43,910 nt of DNA, from NCBI GenBank assembly GCA_015523195.1, contig WAKU01000086.1, forward strand, positions 1 to 43,910, written 5' to 3'. How positions within the stretch are numbered: the first letter of the stretch is position 1; every line of letters starts with the position of its first letter. Source of the DNA: Thermococcus sp. Its GTDB lineage: Archaea > Methanobacteriota_B > Thermococci > Thermococcales > Thermococcaceae. This document shows, piece after piece, positions 20,474 to 30,659 of the stretch. The translations under genes and the position numbers were made by a program. The notes beneath the pieces were generated by a model, which was given only the letters and a program-made list of their open reading frames with translations, was not told where the DNA came from and did not search any database.

Positions 20474-20923
20474 ATGAAGCTCACCGACCTCCTCAACGTG
20501 GAGCGGGCCAACATCCTGATGTCAGGAAATCCCCTGAGGCTTGCCCGGGCCTTTTTGGCTGCGTGGTCTAATGGTGGCAGGAAGATAATAATGGAGGAGC
20601 CGCCCTTTCCGGTGGGCGGATTCGACGGCGACGTCTTCATAGGAGACCCCTTCTCAGTTAGAGGCTTTGACGTTTACGTCTTCTTCAACCCGATATCCCG
20701 GAGGAGGGAGGAGCTCTACCCCCTCTTAGAGGAGAGACCGGGGGTTGTCCTTCTGTACGAGGAGAGGTACGTGGGGGCCTCTATAAGCAGATACCGCATA
20801 AGGAGGTTCCTCGACTACATCGTGGCTTACAGGAGGGAGACCGTCGAAACGGAGACGGTGCTCCTCGGGAGGCTCAGGGACGGGAAGATCGAGGAGTCAA
20901 AGGTTCTCGTCAGGAGGGTTTAA
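20474..20923 (+). CDS. Hypothetical protein
   Basis: ATG at 20474, MKLTDLLNVERANILMSGNPLRLARAFLAAW...; 149 aa. Confidence 0.65.
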   Translation: MKLTDLLNVERANILMSGNPLRLARAFLAAWSNGGRKIIMEEPPFPVGGFDGDVFIGDPFSVRGFDVYVFFNPISRRREELYPLLEERPGVVLLYEERYVGASISRYRIRRFLDYIVAYRRETVETETVLLGRLRDGKIEESKVLVRRV

Positions 20924-20971
20924 TCCGATATCCATAAATACGTTGAGGGAGTGCTTCAGTCGGTGGTGTGG

Positions 20972-21946
20972 ATGTTTGGAAAGCTAAGGGAGAAGCTCAA
21001 GGATTTCGTCAAAAAGGTCGAGGAGAACGTGGAAGAGGAGGAGAAGAAGGCCGAGGAGAAGCAGAAAAAGGGCATCCTTGAGAGGCTCCTTCAGGTTGAG
21101 ATAAAGGAGAGGGACGTTGAGAAAGCCCTCGATGATCTCGAACTTGAGCTCTTGGAGGCTGACGTCGCGCTCGAAGTTGTTGACGAGCTCCGGGATAGGA
21201 TAAAGGAGAAGCTCGTGGGGCGGAAGGTAAGGGTGGGCACCGATAAGGCGAAGATCATCGAAGAGGCTGTTAAAGAGGCCGTCCTCGAAATCCTGACCCC
21301 TGAGAAGAGGATAGACCTCATAGAGATGATAAAGCGAAAGGAGGAGAAGCCCTTCGTTATAGCCTTCGTGGGTTTCAACGGGAGCGGAAAGACGACGACG
21401 ATAGCAAAGCTCGCCCACTGGTTGAGGAAGAACGGACTCTCAGCGGTGATAGCGGCGAGCGACACTTTCCGGGCCGGGGCCATAGAACAGCTTGAGGAGC
21501 ACGCGAGGCGCGTGGGGGTCAGGGTCATAAAGCATTCCTACGGGGCCGATCCAGCGGCAGTGGCATACGACGCGATCCAGCACGCGAAGGCGAGGAAGAT
21601 AGACGTCGTTTTGATAGACACCGCAGGAAGAAACGAGCTCAACAGGAACCTCATGGACGAGATGAAGAAGATAGTCCGCGTTACCAAGCCCGACCTGGTT
21701 ATCTTCGTCGGCGACAGCCTCGCCGGCAACTCGATAGTGGATCAGGCGAGGCAGTTCAACGAGGCCGTTAGGATAGACGGGGTAATCCTGACGAAGCTCG
21801 ACGCTGACTCAAGGGGAGGGGCGGCCCTCAGCATAAGCCACGCGATAGGGGCCCCAATACTCTTCGTCGGCATCGGCCAGGGCTACGACGACCTGAGGCC
21901 CTTCGATGAGAACTGGTTTGCGGAACTTATCTTCGGGGGCGAATAA
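20972..21946 (+). CDS. ftsY: Signal recognition particle receptor FtsY
   Basis: [67 protein letters not shown]. Confidence 0.95.
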   Translation: MFGKLREKLKDFVKKVEENVEEEEKKAEEKQKKGILERLLQVEIKERDVEKALDDLELELLEADVALEVVDELRDRIKEKLVGRKVRVGTDKAKIIEEAVKEAVLEILTPEKRIDLIEMIKRKEEKPFVIAFVGFNGSGKTTTIAKLAHWLRKNGLSAVIAASDTFRAGAIEQLEEHARRVGVRVIKHSYGADPAAVAYDAIQHAKARKIDVVLIDTAGRNELNRNLMDEMKKIVRVTKPDLVIFVGDSLAGNSIVDQARQFNEAVRIDGVILTKLDADSRGGAALSISHAIGAPILFVGIGQGYDDLRPFDENWFAELIFGGE

Positions 21947-21960
21947 GCCCCCGATTTAGA

Positions 21961-22776
21961 TCACAGGCCGGTCAGGCACTCTATGAGGCCCTTCCTGTTC
22001 GGTATCCTCGAAAACTTGTCCGGGTCTTTGACCTTCAGGAGTATCGGCACGTCCCCGAAGAGCTTGAGAACCTTCCCGAAGGGAATCTCCCCCTCACCGG
22101 GCAGGAGGTGCAGGTCGCCAACGCCGTAGGCCAAAGCGTCCTCTGGCTCAACCTGAGGGAAGAGCTTGCCGAAGTTGTCGTGCACCATGAGGATTATCGT
22201 CTTGTCGGTTCCGAGTTTGACGTCTTCGAGGAGCTTGTTGTCGTCCCCCTGGGCACTCAGGAAGGCGTGGGCAACATCGAGGGCAAAGCCGACGTTGTCC
22301 CTGTTAACGTTGTCCACAACGTAGAGCGTGTCCTTAACACTGTACGTGTTCTCAAGTGCTATCTTTATGTCGAAGGACTTCAGCATGTCTGCGAGCTGCT
22401 GGATGGCCTCTATCTCAAGGTCCAGCCTCCCCGTCTTCCCACTCTGCATTACTATGACCTTCGCCCCGAGTTTTATGGCGACGTCAGCGGTGGCCTTGGC
22501 GACGCGGAAGTGCCTCGTGTGGTAGATGTGATCGCGGAGGTTCATGGAGGTGGGCATCCTGAGTATGTAGTCTATCCCAACCCCCCGGAGGGTGTTCTCA
22601 ATGTTCCTGAGCTTCTTCTCCATCACCTGCCCGTTGACTATGAGGCCGAGGGAGTGCGGGAATATGGAAACGAAGTCGTAGTCCTTGATTTTGACGTCCG
22701 CCAGTATCGAGGCGAGGGTCTTGTCCTTTGTTATGAACTGAGGGTACACCGTGACCCCTATCTCCATACCCTTCAC
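21961..22776 (-). CDS. Sugar phosphate isomerase/epimerase-like TIM-barrel protein
   Basis: IALENTYSVKDTLYVVDNVNRDNVGFALDVAHAFLSAQG. Confidence 0.7.
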   Translation of the reverse strand: MKGMEIGVTVYPQFITKDKTLASILADVKIKDYDFVSIFPHSLGLIVNGQVMEKKLRNIENTLRGVGIDYILRMPTSMNLRDHIYHTRHFRVAKATADVAIKLGAKVIVMQSGKTGRLDLEIEAIQQLADMLKSFDIKIALENTYSVKDTLYVVDNVNRDNVGFALDVAHAFLSAQGDDNKLLEDVKLGTDKTIILMVHDNFGKLFPQVEPEDALAYGVGDLHLLPGEGEIPFGKVLKLFGDVPILLKVKDPDKFSRIPNRKGLIECLTGL

Positions 22777-22860
22777 CTTGATTAATGCACGCCCGCTTAG
22801 TATAAAAATCTGGTGGAGGAAAGGTTATAACCCCGGCGGGCTACGGATTACGGTGGTGGT

Positions 22861-23499
22861 ATGAAAGGCCGGATATCAATCTTCGCACTCATTGTAGGCT
22901 TCCTGATCATCTTCCCGGCAGTTTCAGCTTCGAACTGGAAGTTCGACAAGTCGAGCGTCCACTTCTACATGTACGGCCTCGCCACCTGCCCCCACTGCAG
23001 GCACATGAAGGAGCTTATCCCAGCGGAGTACGGCTACGGCAGCTTCACTTACTACGAGCTCCTGAACAACAAGCACAACGACGCCCTCTTCCGAAACCTC
23101 TCCAGTTTAACCGGCATAACGGGTGTTCCGGCCATAGGCATAGTCTACAACGGAACGCTCGTTGCGGTTATCGAGGGGGAGTACAACGTCTCGGCGACCC
23201 CGGAGATAGTGAAGGCGGCCCTCAAGAACAACGGCACACTGCTATTCGTGGGCGGGAGAACCTACATTCTGCCCCACAACAGCACGGAATCCATGAGGGT
23301 CTATCGGGAGCTCTACTACATCTTCGTGAAGGCCGGGGAGCCAGCAGCGCTCACGACGAGCACTCCAAGCTCATCGACTCCCTCCCCTTCGGGCAGCTCC
23401 TCGTCAACGCCCTCGAGTGGCAAGAAGAAAGGTATCTGCGGCCCGGCTATTATAATTGGCTTTTCGGTGATTCCCCTCCTCATCAGGAGGAGAAGGTGA
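22861..23499 (+). CDS. Thioredoxin/glutaredoxin-like exported protein with CGP-CTERM-type C-terminus
   Basis: Signal peptide, CPHC motif (LATCPHCRHMKELIP), Ser/Thr/Pro linker, terminal CGPAIIIGFSVIPLLIRRRR. Confidence 0.87.
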   Translation: MKGRISIFALIVGFLIIFPAVSASNWKFDKSSVHFYMYGLATCPHCRHMKELIPAEYGYGSFTYYELLNNKHNDALFRNLSSLTGITGVPAIGIVYNGTLVAVIEGEYNVSATPEIVKAALKNNGTLLFVGGRTYILPHNSTESMRVYRELYYIFVKAGEPAALTTSTPSSSTPSPSGSSSSTPSSGKKKGICGPAIIIGFSVIPLLIRRRR

Positions 23500-23572
23500 A
23501 CCCTATCGTCTTTTCCTTCTTCCCCAGCAAACTTTATTTGTTGAACCCCCAATTTTTTCCCGGGTGGAAATC

Positions 23573-24160
23573 ATGGGACTGCTCGAAGACAAGGCACTCG
23601 TTGAGGCTGCGCTGTTCGTTTCTGGGAGGCCTCTGAGTTTAAAGGAGCTATCAAAGGCCTTGGGAATAAAATCCCTCGACTACCTTGAAAAGCTCATAGA
23701 GCTCATAGCAGCTGAGTACACGGAGAGGAAGAGCGCAATAGAGGTCGTTCGAGTTTTAGGGGATAAGTACGTCATGCAGGTCAAGCAGGAGTACAGCCAG
23801 AGGGTCATTCACCTGATGCCCAGGCCGGACTTAAGAACCGGTGAGCTCAAGACGCTCGCACTCATAGCGTACCTCCAGCCGATAGAGCAGAGCAAGGTTG
23901 TAAAGCTCCGCGGGAGCCAGGCCTACGAGCACGTGAAGAGGCTGCTCGATATGGGACTGATCTACGCCGAGCCCTACGAGAGGACGAAGCTCCTTGGAAC
24001 GACCCAGAAGTTCGCCGAACTGTACGGCTTTCCAGAGAACGATCCAGCGGTGATAAAGGAGGCCTTCAGGAAGGTCGTGCACGCCGAGTACTCAGATATA
24101 ATCGCCAAGCTCGAAGGCAAGGAACCTGAAATTGAAAAGGAAGGAGAGGAATCCTCTTAG
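23573..24160 (+). CDS. scpB: Segregation and condensation protein ScpB
   Basis: LVEAALFVSGRPLSLKELSKALGI...TGELKTLALIAYLQPIEQSKVVKLRG. Confidence 0.88.
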   Translation: MGLLEDKALVEAALFVSGRPLSLKELSKALGIKSLDYLEKLIELIAAEYTERKSAIEVVRVLGDKYVMQVKQEYSQRVIHLMPRPDLRTGELKTLALIAYLQPIEQSKVVKLRGSQAYEHVKRLLDMGLIYAEPYERTKLLGTTQKFAELYGFPENDPAVIKEAFRKVVHAEYSDIIAKLEGKEPEIEKEGEESS

Positions 24161-24283
24161 ACTTTAACGCCCTTCGCCACCAGTTTTTCCAGCATCAAAA
24201 CGAATTCATCCCCCTATCTACCCACGGGGTGAGAAGAGAAAAGTTTAAATACGGAGGTTGTGATTACCATTTAGGTGAGTTTT

Positions 24284-25363
24284 ATGGCCGTGCTTACGAA
24301 GGAGCAGATCCTGAGGCTCATCCGGTCGAAGACCGGGATGGGTGAGAAGGAGCTGGAGAAGAGGGTCAGGGACATAATGCGCCGGGAGGGAATTGGAGAG
24401 CATGCGGCGGCCCTCCTTCTCGCGGAGGAGTTAGGGGTCAGCATTGAGGGGGAGGAAGAGCCCCTCCACATAGCCGACCTCGTCCCTGGGATGAGCAGGG
24501 TCAACGTTGTGGGCAGGATCCTGAGGAAGTACCCGCCAAGGGAGTACACGAGGAAGGACGGGGGAAGGGGCGTCGTCGCGAACCTCATAATCTACGACGC
24601 GACCGGAAAGGCGAGGCTCGTCCTCTGGGACTCCCAGGTCGGGAAGTACTTCAACGAGCTCAAGCCCGGTGACGTTGTGAAGGTCATAGACCCCTCGGTG
24701 AGGGAGGGGAGAAACGGTGTGGAGCTCCACGTGAACTTCAGGAGCAGGCTGATAGCAAACCCAACCGACGACCCGCGCGTCAGCGAAATACCCCCCCTTG
24801 AGGAGGTCAGGAGCTATTCTTACAGGAGAACGAAGATACGCGATCTCCAGGGCGGCGAGAGGTTCGTCGAGCTCAGGGGCACAGTGGCCAAGGTCTACCG
24901 CGTCACAGTCTACAACGCCTGCCCCGAGTGCAGGAGGAAGGTGGACTACGACCCGAGCAGCGGCGCGTGGATATGCCCCGAGCACGGGGAGGTAACCCCG
25001 GTGAAGATAGCTATCGTTGACTTCGGCCTCGACGACGGCTCAGGGTACATCAGGGTGACCCTCTTCGGGGACGACGCAGCCAGCCTCCTCGGGGTCGAAC
25101 CGGACGAAATCGAGGAGAAGATCAAATCCTACACCGAGGAGGGTCTGACACCGAAGGAGGCCAGCAGAAAGCTCGCGGAGGAGGAGTTCTACAGGCTTCT
25201 CGGAAGGGAGATACTCGTCAGGGGAAACGTCATCGAGGACAAGTTCTTCGGCACGGTGCTCAGGGCATCCTCCTGGGATGACGTCGACCCGCACAGGGAA
25301 ATCGGAATGATCAGGGGCGAACTGAAGGCCATCCTCAGGAAGTTTGAGGCCGGGGGGATGTGA
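24284..25363 (+). CDS. Replication factor A large subunit (RPA41-like)
   Basis: OB-fold repeats, zinc-finger-like NACPECRRKVDYDPSSGAWICPEHG; followed by two more RPA subunits. Confidence 0.88.
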   Translation: MAVLTKEQILRLIRSKTGMGEKELEKRVRDIMRREGIGEHAAALLLAEELGVSIEGEEEPLHIADLVPGMSRVNVVGRILRKYPPREYTRKDGGRGVVANLIIYDATGKARLVLWDSQVGKYFNELKPGDVVKVIDPSVREGRNGVELHVNFRSRLIANPTDDPRVSEIPPLEEVRSYSYRRTKIRDLQGGERFVELRGTVAKVYRVTVYNACPECRRKVDYDPSSGAWICPEHGEVTPVKIAIVDFGLDDGSGYIRVTLFGDDAASLLGVEPDEIEEKIKSYTEEGLTPKEASRKLAEEEFYRLLGREILVRGNVIEDKFFGTVLRASSWDDVDPHREIGMIRGELKAILRKFEAGGM

Positions 25364-25364
25364 G

Positions 25365-25742
25365 ATGGAGGAAGTCAAGTTCAGGAGAAGGAAGCCCGCC
25401 GTCGAGAGGAAGATCGGCGAGATAGCCGAGAACGACACCCGGGTGGCCGTGATCGGGAAGGCCTTCAAGATAGACAAGATGGACTACACCTTCTGGGTGG
25501 ACGACGGAACCGGGGTCATACTCGTGGAGAGCGAGGAAAACGTGCTCCCGAAGGAGGGCCAGCTCGTCAGGGTCATCGGGAGGGTCATACGCGACGAGGA
25601 GAGCATCCACATCTACGGTGAAGTAGTGCAGGACTTCACAGGGGCTGACCTCGATGCCCTTGAGGAGATAAGGGAGCTTGAGAGAAAGTATCTGCCCCTG
25701 ATAAAAGCTGCGGCCTCTTTCTTTGGAGGTGAGGAGGAATGA
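25365..25742 (+). CDS. Replication factor A subunit (RPA14-like)
   Basis: Single OB fold; coupled in RPA operon. Confidence 0.83.
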   Translation: MEEVKFRRRKPAVERKIGEIAENDTRVAVIGKAFKIDKMDYTFWVDDGTGVILVESEENVLPKEGQLVRVIGRVIRDEESIHIYGEVVQDFTGADLDALEEIRELERKYLPLIKAAASFFGGEEE

Positions 25743-26545
25743 AAAAGCGCCTCCCAGCGAGCAGGGTTTACATAGATGACGTCCTCACGGGCTACTACGT
25801 CAAAAGCGAGGGCGACCTCGAACCCAACTACCTCATAACCCAGGACGCGAGGAAGGTATACCGCGTAAAGGTTGTGGCCACTGTCGTGAGGGAGCCTTTC
25901 CTGAGCGACGACGAGACCTACGGGAGGTTCCAGATAGACGATGGAACCGGGACGATATGGGTTCTCGGCTTCAGGGACGACACGAGGTTTGTGAAGCTCG
26001 TGAGCAAGGGAGACATAGTCCAGGTTATAGGGAAGGTCGCGGAATGGCGCGACGACAAGCAGATCCTCGTGGAGGGAGTTTCAAAGGTTCACCCCAACAT
26101 GATGATCCTCCACCGCTTTGAAACCCTGAAGGAGAAGGCCGAGCACGCCATTAAGGCGAGGACAGCCTTCGACATATACAACCGCTACGGCATAACGGCA
26201 AAGGCCAAGGTCATAGCCAAGAACAAGGGCATTGACGAGGATCTCTTAGTGACGATAGACGAGCTGTACGCGATAATGCTCGAACGCAAAGCCTACGAGG
26301 AAGAGTTCCCAGAGGAGGAAGTTGAAGCCGCAGAAGAAGAGGAAGAGAACCCCGAGCTTAAGAAGGCCAAGAAAGCCGTTCTCGACCTCCTGAAGGAGAA
26401 GGGAAAGCCGCTCTCCCACAAGTTCATAATAAAGAAGCTTTCAAGGGAGGGCTTCGACGAGGAGACCATTGAGGACGCGGTAACGAGGCTGCTCGCAGAG
26501 GGGGAGATCTACGAGCCGGAGACAGGCTACTACGAGCCCCTCTGA
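25739..26545 (+). CDS. Replication factor A subunit (RPA32-like)
   Basis: OB fold plus C-terminal winged-helix-like region; coupled in RPA operon. Confidence 0.83.
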   Translation: MKKRLPASRVYIDDVLTGYYVKSEGDLEPNYLITQDARKVYRVKVVATVVREPFLSDDETYGRFQIDDGTGTIWVLGFRDDTRFVKLVSKGDIVQVIGKVAEWRDDKQILVEGVSKVHPNMMILHRFETLKEKAEHAIKARTAFDIYNRYGITAKAKVIAKNKGIDEDLLVTIDELYAIMLERKAYEEEFPEEEVEAAEEEEENPELKKAKKAVLDLLKEKGKPLSHKFIIKKLSREGFDEETIEDAVTRLLAEGEIYEPETGYYEPL

Positions 26546-26565
26546 CCCTTGTATTTTATTTCCCC

Positions 26566-26946
26566 TCAGTACTGCTCCCTCATTGTCCTTATGACCGGAT
26601 CGTGGATGAGGGTCGAGGTTATGCTGTCCACCATCCTGAAGAACTCGTCCCTCCCCTTTTCTAAATCCATGTTCTCTATCCTTATCAGCCTGTACTCCTC
26701 CCCGAGTATCCACTTTCCGAGTACTATCTTCTCCCTTCCGTCCTTCCTTAGGTCCATCCTGAGGAGGCCGTAGGGAATGTCAGCGGTCCACCAGTTGGCC
26801 CGGAAGGTCACCCTCCATCCAGCGTCTTTAACCGCCTCCTCAATGTCCCGGAGGGTTCTTCCCGGTCCGTGGGGGGTTTTAAAGGTTACCACAGTCCAGA
26901 GGCCTTCCCCTTCAAGTTTCCTGACGAGCTCATCCTTGAAGTTCAT
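26566..26946 (-). CDS. Hypothetical protein
   Basis: 126 aa ORF directly downstream of the UbiA-type gene on the same strand. Confidence 0.65.
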   Translation of the reverse strand: MNFKDELVRKLEGEGLWTVVTFKTPHGPGRTLRDIEEAVKDAGWRVTFRANWWTADIPYGLLRMDLRKDGREKIVLGKWILGEEYRLIRIENMDLEKGRDEFFRMVDSITSTLIHDPVIRTMREQY

Positions 26947-26950
26947 CCTA

Positions 26951-27784
26951 TCACCTCACGAGTGCGGCCGTAAGGAACGCCAGTACGGCGAGGAATATGC
27001 TGACCTTTAAGAGTATCTGGGAGCGGTGGGCGGTCTTCCTGTCCTGGGAGCGGAGGATTATCAGTGAGGCGTAGAGGATCAGCGCGTCCACTGGTAGCAT
27101 CGAGTAGTAGCCTAAGCCGACCCCACCCTTTATCGGAAGGAACGATGCTATAACTGTTGCGATACCAAAGGCAGAACCCACTACCGAGGCCCTCCTCTTT
27201 CCGAGGATTATGGGAAGCGTCCTCGCCCCCTTGAGGGAGTCGCCCTCGAAGTCCTCCACGTCTTTTATCACCTCCCTCGCAACGTTCACGAGGAAGGCGC
27301 AGAGGGCGAGGGTTCCGGCGAGCCCTATCCTGCCCACCGCCACCGCACCGTAGAGGGGGGTCGCCCCGGTGAGGGCCGCGACCGCGAGGTTCCCGACGAA
27401 GGGGAGGGGCTTCAGCTTCCATGCGTACAGCACCATCGTCACGTACGCGAGAACCGCGAGGAGGAAGGCGGGGGGGTTTATTAGGAGGGCGAGTGAGAGG
27501 CCCACCGACAGGAGGAAAACTGAGTAGTAGAGAGCAACTCGTCTCTCCATAGCGCCCCGGGGCAGCGGTCTCTCCGGTCGGTTTATCTTGTCTATCTCGT
27601 AGTCGAAGTAGTCGTTTATCGTGTTACCCCCGCCGCAGCCAAGGGCAACCACGAGGAACACGAGGACTGTCTTCAGAAGTCCGGGCAGGTGGCCCACCGC
27701 CACCACCGAGCCGAGTATTCCAACCACCCCGGCGAGCGTGCAGTTGTGGGGCCTCGTTATCTCAATGAAGGCCTTCACTTCCAT
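26951..27784 (-). CDS. UbiA-family prenyltransferase, geranylgeranylglycerol-phosphate geranylgeranyltransferase-like
   Basis: MEVKAFIEITRPHNCTLAGVVGILGSVVAVG; NTINDYFDYEIDKINRPERPLP; start chosen at internal Met. Confidence 0.9.
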   Translation of the reverse strand: MEVKAFIEITRPHNCTLAGVVGILGSVVAVGHLPGLLKTVLVFLVVALGCGGGNTINDYFDYEIDKINRPERPLPRGAMERRVALYYSVFLLSVGLSLALLINPPAFLLAVLAYVTMVLYAWKLKPLPFVGNLAVAALTGATPLYGAVAVGRIGLAGTLALCAFLVNVAREVIKDVEDFEGDSLKGARTLPIILGKRRASVVGSAFGIATVIASFLPIKGGVGLGYYSMLPVDALILYASLIILRSQDRKTAHRSQILLKVSIFLAVLAFLTAALVR

Positions 27785-27812
27785 TTGACTCACCTTTGAC
27801 CTCAACAGTCTT

Positions 27813-28871
27813 TTAAAGCTCCTCCCTCCGGATGAGCCCCAGCTCCTCTCCCCCTTCAGTGACCCTGATCCTGCCGAAGCGAAGCTCCTCCGCCTTGGAG
27901 AGCTCATCCTCCGAAACGGGAGTTAGGATCTCAAGCTTCCCCTCACTTAGGCGGGGCCACTTTATTATGCCGAGCCCGAGACAGAGGCCGTTCCCATCAA
28001 TAAAGCCAACGAGGAGGTTGCTCAGTGTTTCAAAATCGATCGCCCTGAGAACCGACCGACTGCAGGGTTTTCTGTCTTCCCCCGCCTTCACCACCGTGTA
28101 GACCCCACCGGACTCCCACCCCGCGAGGACAACCCAGTCGCAGAGCCTTGAGAGCAGTTCCGCTTCCTCCTTAGTAAGGGCCCTCCCAGAGAAGAGGCTG
28201 GTTCCACTGATCCTCATCTCGTGGACGTCCACCTCCACGTACCTCGAAGGGGAGAAGTACTCCCTCCACTTGGCCCTTCTGATCTCCCTCCTCTCTCCAG
28301 GGCCATGTCTCTTAGCCCTTGGGCTCCTCTCAAGGATCACGACGTCGCTGAAGCGGGCCGCGAGGGCCGCGAGGCCGTTGTCATCTCCAACTATTGCAAC
28401 GACGTCTGGCTTTATGAGCTCCATCTTGAGCCGCTTGAGCTCCGCCCCGGCGCCCCTTACGTAGCCCGTTGTGTCTATCAGGACGTAATCAGCAACCTTA
28501 GAACCGATCTCCCAGAGCCTTCCGACCCCAACAACCATCTCGGCCAGGTACTGCGAGGGGGTTGTGGTTCCTATGAAGTAGTGGGCTAAGGGTTTGGGCT
28601 CAACTGAGCCGCTGGACCCGTCCATAAGTGCCAGGCTCACCGTTGCTGGAGGGAGCAGGCTCTTCTGGCCTATGTCGCTGTCAACAACGGCTACGGAACG
28701 GCCGAGCTCCCGGAGGGATCTCGCCACGAACTTCACCGCCGTGGTCTTTCCGCTGTCCACATCACCCACGAACATCACTGTCCCGCCCTGCATGGCCGCC
28801 AAGCGCTCTACGAGCTCGAGCCTATCGCGGGGGACGTCCTCGGTGTAGTCAGCTTTGTTAACCGCCTGCAC
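27813..28871 (-). CDS. Polynucleotide 5'-hydroxyl kinase-like (Clp1/Grc3-type P-loop) protein
   Basis: GDVDSGKTTAVKFVARSL, VVDSDIGQKSLLPPATVSLAL. Confidence 0.85.
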   Translation of the reverse strand: MQAVNKADYTEDVPRDRLELVERLAAMQGGTVMFVGDVDSGKTTAVKFVARSLRELGRSVAVVDSDIGQKSLLPPATVSLALMDGSSGSVEPKPLAHYFIGTTTPSQYLAEMVVGVGRLWEIGSKVADYVLIDTTGYVRGAGAELKRLKMELIKPDVVAIVGDDNGLAALAARFSDVVILERSPRAKRHGPGERREIRRAKWREYFSPSRYVEVDVHEMRISGTSLFSGRALTKEEAELLSRLCDWVVLAGWESGGVYTVVKAGEDRKPCSRSVLRAIDFETLSNLLVGFIDGNGLCLGLGIIKWPRLSEGKLEILTPVSEDELSKAEELRFGRIRVTEGGEELGLIRREEL

Positions 28872-28997
28872 CCCCTCACCCCAGATATGAAAACCCGATA
28901 GCCTTATAAACCTCTCCGTCCCAGTCCTTCACCCGCTTTACAAAACCCAAGGCAAAGGTTTAAAATAGCAAGACCGTAACCGGGATGGGGGAGGCCA

Positions 28998-29456
28998 ATG
29001 CAGAACCAGTTAACCCCAAAGCAGATGAGACTGCTGAGGAAGCTTTACGATGAGGGGAAAACGATAGAGGTTCACACCGTTGAGAAGACGCAGGACGAAC
29101 TGGCGGATGAGCTCGGCATAACAAGGCAGGCCCTGAGCAACCATCTCAAGGTCCTCAAGGAGCTCGGCTACATAAGGACGGGGAGGGGTTTCATAGACCT
29201 GACTGAGAAGGGCCTTGAGCTGCTCGGCGAAAGGAGGGGGGACGTCTTCGTGTTCGTGCGCATAGAGCCGACGAAGAGGAAGGGGATCTACGAGAGGATA
29301 AAGGGCCTCAGGATAAAGAGGGTCTACCGCGTCACCGGCGACGTCGATCTCATCATAGAGGCCGACAAGAGCCAGCTCGACGAAATACTTGAGGAGATAG
29401 CCTCCATGGACGGGGTAAAGGAAACCAACACCCACGTTGTCCTCGAAGCGTTCTGA
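28998..29456 (+). CDS. Winged-helix Lrp/AsnC-like transcriptional regulator
   Basis: KTQDELADELGITRQALSNHLKVLKELGYI plus RAM-like C-terminal domain. Confidence 0.83.
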   Translation: MQNQLTPKQMRLLRKLYDEGKTIEVHTVEKTQDELADELGITRQALSNHLKVLKELGYIRTGRGFIDLTEKGLELLGERRGDVFVFVRIEPTKRKGIYERIKGLRIKRVYRVTGDVDLIIEADKSQLDEILEEIASMDGVKETNTHVVLEAF

Positions 29457-29540
29457 TCTTTTAACTTTTGAAAGGTACGCGAAGTCGCCAGGAAACAACC
29501 TGCGGAAAGGTTAAGTACATCCTCTCCACCTATATTACAG

Positions 29541-30203
29541 GTGGTGTCTTTGGCATCGGGTGGGGATCGGGCGAATCAGCTCGTCAACAAGTTCGCGGTT
29601 TCCTTAACGAAGGGGAAGATACTCGGGTACGTGACGGACATAAACGTTGAGGTCGAGGGGCCGAAGTTCTTCTTCATCCTCAAGATGAAAGTCGTCGAGA
29701 ACCTCGGAAAGGGGCAGGGGATATTCTCCAACGAGACAAAGCTCAGGATCGAGCCCAGGGACATAGTGAACGTCGGGCCCGACGTGATAGTTCTCGGGGA
29801 CGGACAGGTTCCACCCCTCAGGGAGATCGAAAGACTCGTCCAGGTCAGCGAGGAGTACGAGAGCCTCCAGTCACAGCTCAGGGAAAAAGAAAGCCTGATA
29901 AAGGAGCTGAAGGAGGAGAACTCGCAGCTGAGGCTCCAGCTCGACGACGCCAACAGGGAGCTGAGGCGCTGCGAGGTCATGAAGGAGGACTTCGAACACC
30001 TGAAGGAGCAGATCGTCAGGCAGGAGGGGCAGCTTGAGATGGCGAGGGAGTACATAAAACTCTTAGAGGGCATGAGGCACGATATAGACAGCATGAAAGA
30101 ACTCCTCGACAAACTCGTCTCGGAGGCCCTTGAGAGTACAGTCAGGGGTGTAATAGACGAGGAATTAAATGCGAGGGGCCTTAAAAAGACGGGCTTTCTC
30201 TAA
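29541..30203 (+). CDS. Coiled-coil hypothetical protein
   Basis: Heptad-rich LQSQLREKESLIKELKEENSQLRLQLDDANREL. Confidence 0.7.
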   Translation: MVSLASGGDRANQLVNKFAVSLTKGKILGYVTDINVEVEGPKFFFILKMKVVENLGKGQGIFSNETKLRIEPRDIVNVGPDVIVLGDGQVPPLREIERLVQVSEEYESLQSQLREKESLIKELKEENSQLRLQLDDANRELRRCEVMKEDFEHLKEQIVRQEGQLEMAREYIKLLEGMRHDIDSMKELLDKLVSEALESTVRGVIDEELNARGLKKTGFL

Positions 30204-30243
30204 TGGGGGCCCAATTTTCAAGCGATCGGATGAGGGCGGCAGG

Positions 30244-30642
30244 TTATCGTCCGAAGAGCTCAAGGCAGACCCTGCACTCATCGGGATTAAGCTCCGGGTC
30301 AATCAGTGCGTGGAACCGGCAGAAATAGCCCCTACCAAGCCCGTAGAGGGTTATCTCAACGAGCCGGGCGTGTATCCAGTATTCATCCGGTCTCTTCTCG
30401 ATTATCTCGTTCGCGAGGGAGCGCAGTCTCTCCTCAAGGTCGGGGAAGGAAGAGAGCTCAACCAGGGCCCCCCTCTCCTTTCGCAGGTACCGCGAGACCG
30501 CCGGTTGCGTTATGTGGAGGAGCTCTGCCACCTCCGCCTGCTTGAGACCCTTCCCCCTGAGGATTTTAACGAGCCTCCCCCTCAGGGCGGGGTAAACGTA
30601 GCGCGAGGCGACTTCAAAGGCGCTGGTTCTCATGTTGCCCAC
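30244..30642 (-). CDS. HTH transcriptional regulator with C-terminal Cys/His motif
   Basis: GLKQAEVAELLHITQPAVSRYLRKERG; C-terminus FCRFHALIDPELNPDECRVC. Confidence 0.8.
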   Translation of the reverse strand: MGNMRTSAFEVASRYVYPALRGRLVKILRGKGLKQAEVAELLHITQPAVSRYLRKERGALVELSSFPDLEERLRSLANEIIEKRPDEYWIHARLVEITLYGLGRGYFCRFHALIDPELNPDECRVCLELFGR

Positions 30643-30659
30643 TATGACGGGTGGAATAT

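Noticed and set aside
22108-22785. 225-aa plus-strand ORF
   Set aside because: Shadow of the TIM-barrel protein gene
24157-24210. Minus-strand tail DEFVLMLEKLVAKGVKV* abutting scpB, possible gene remnant
   Set aside because: Only 17 codons after an in-frame stop; could be chance
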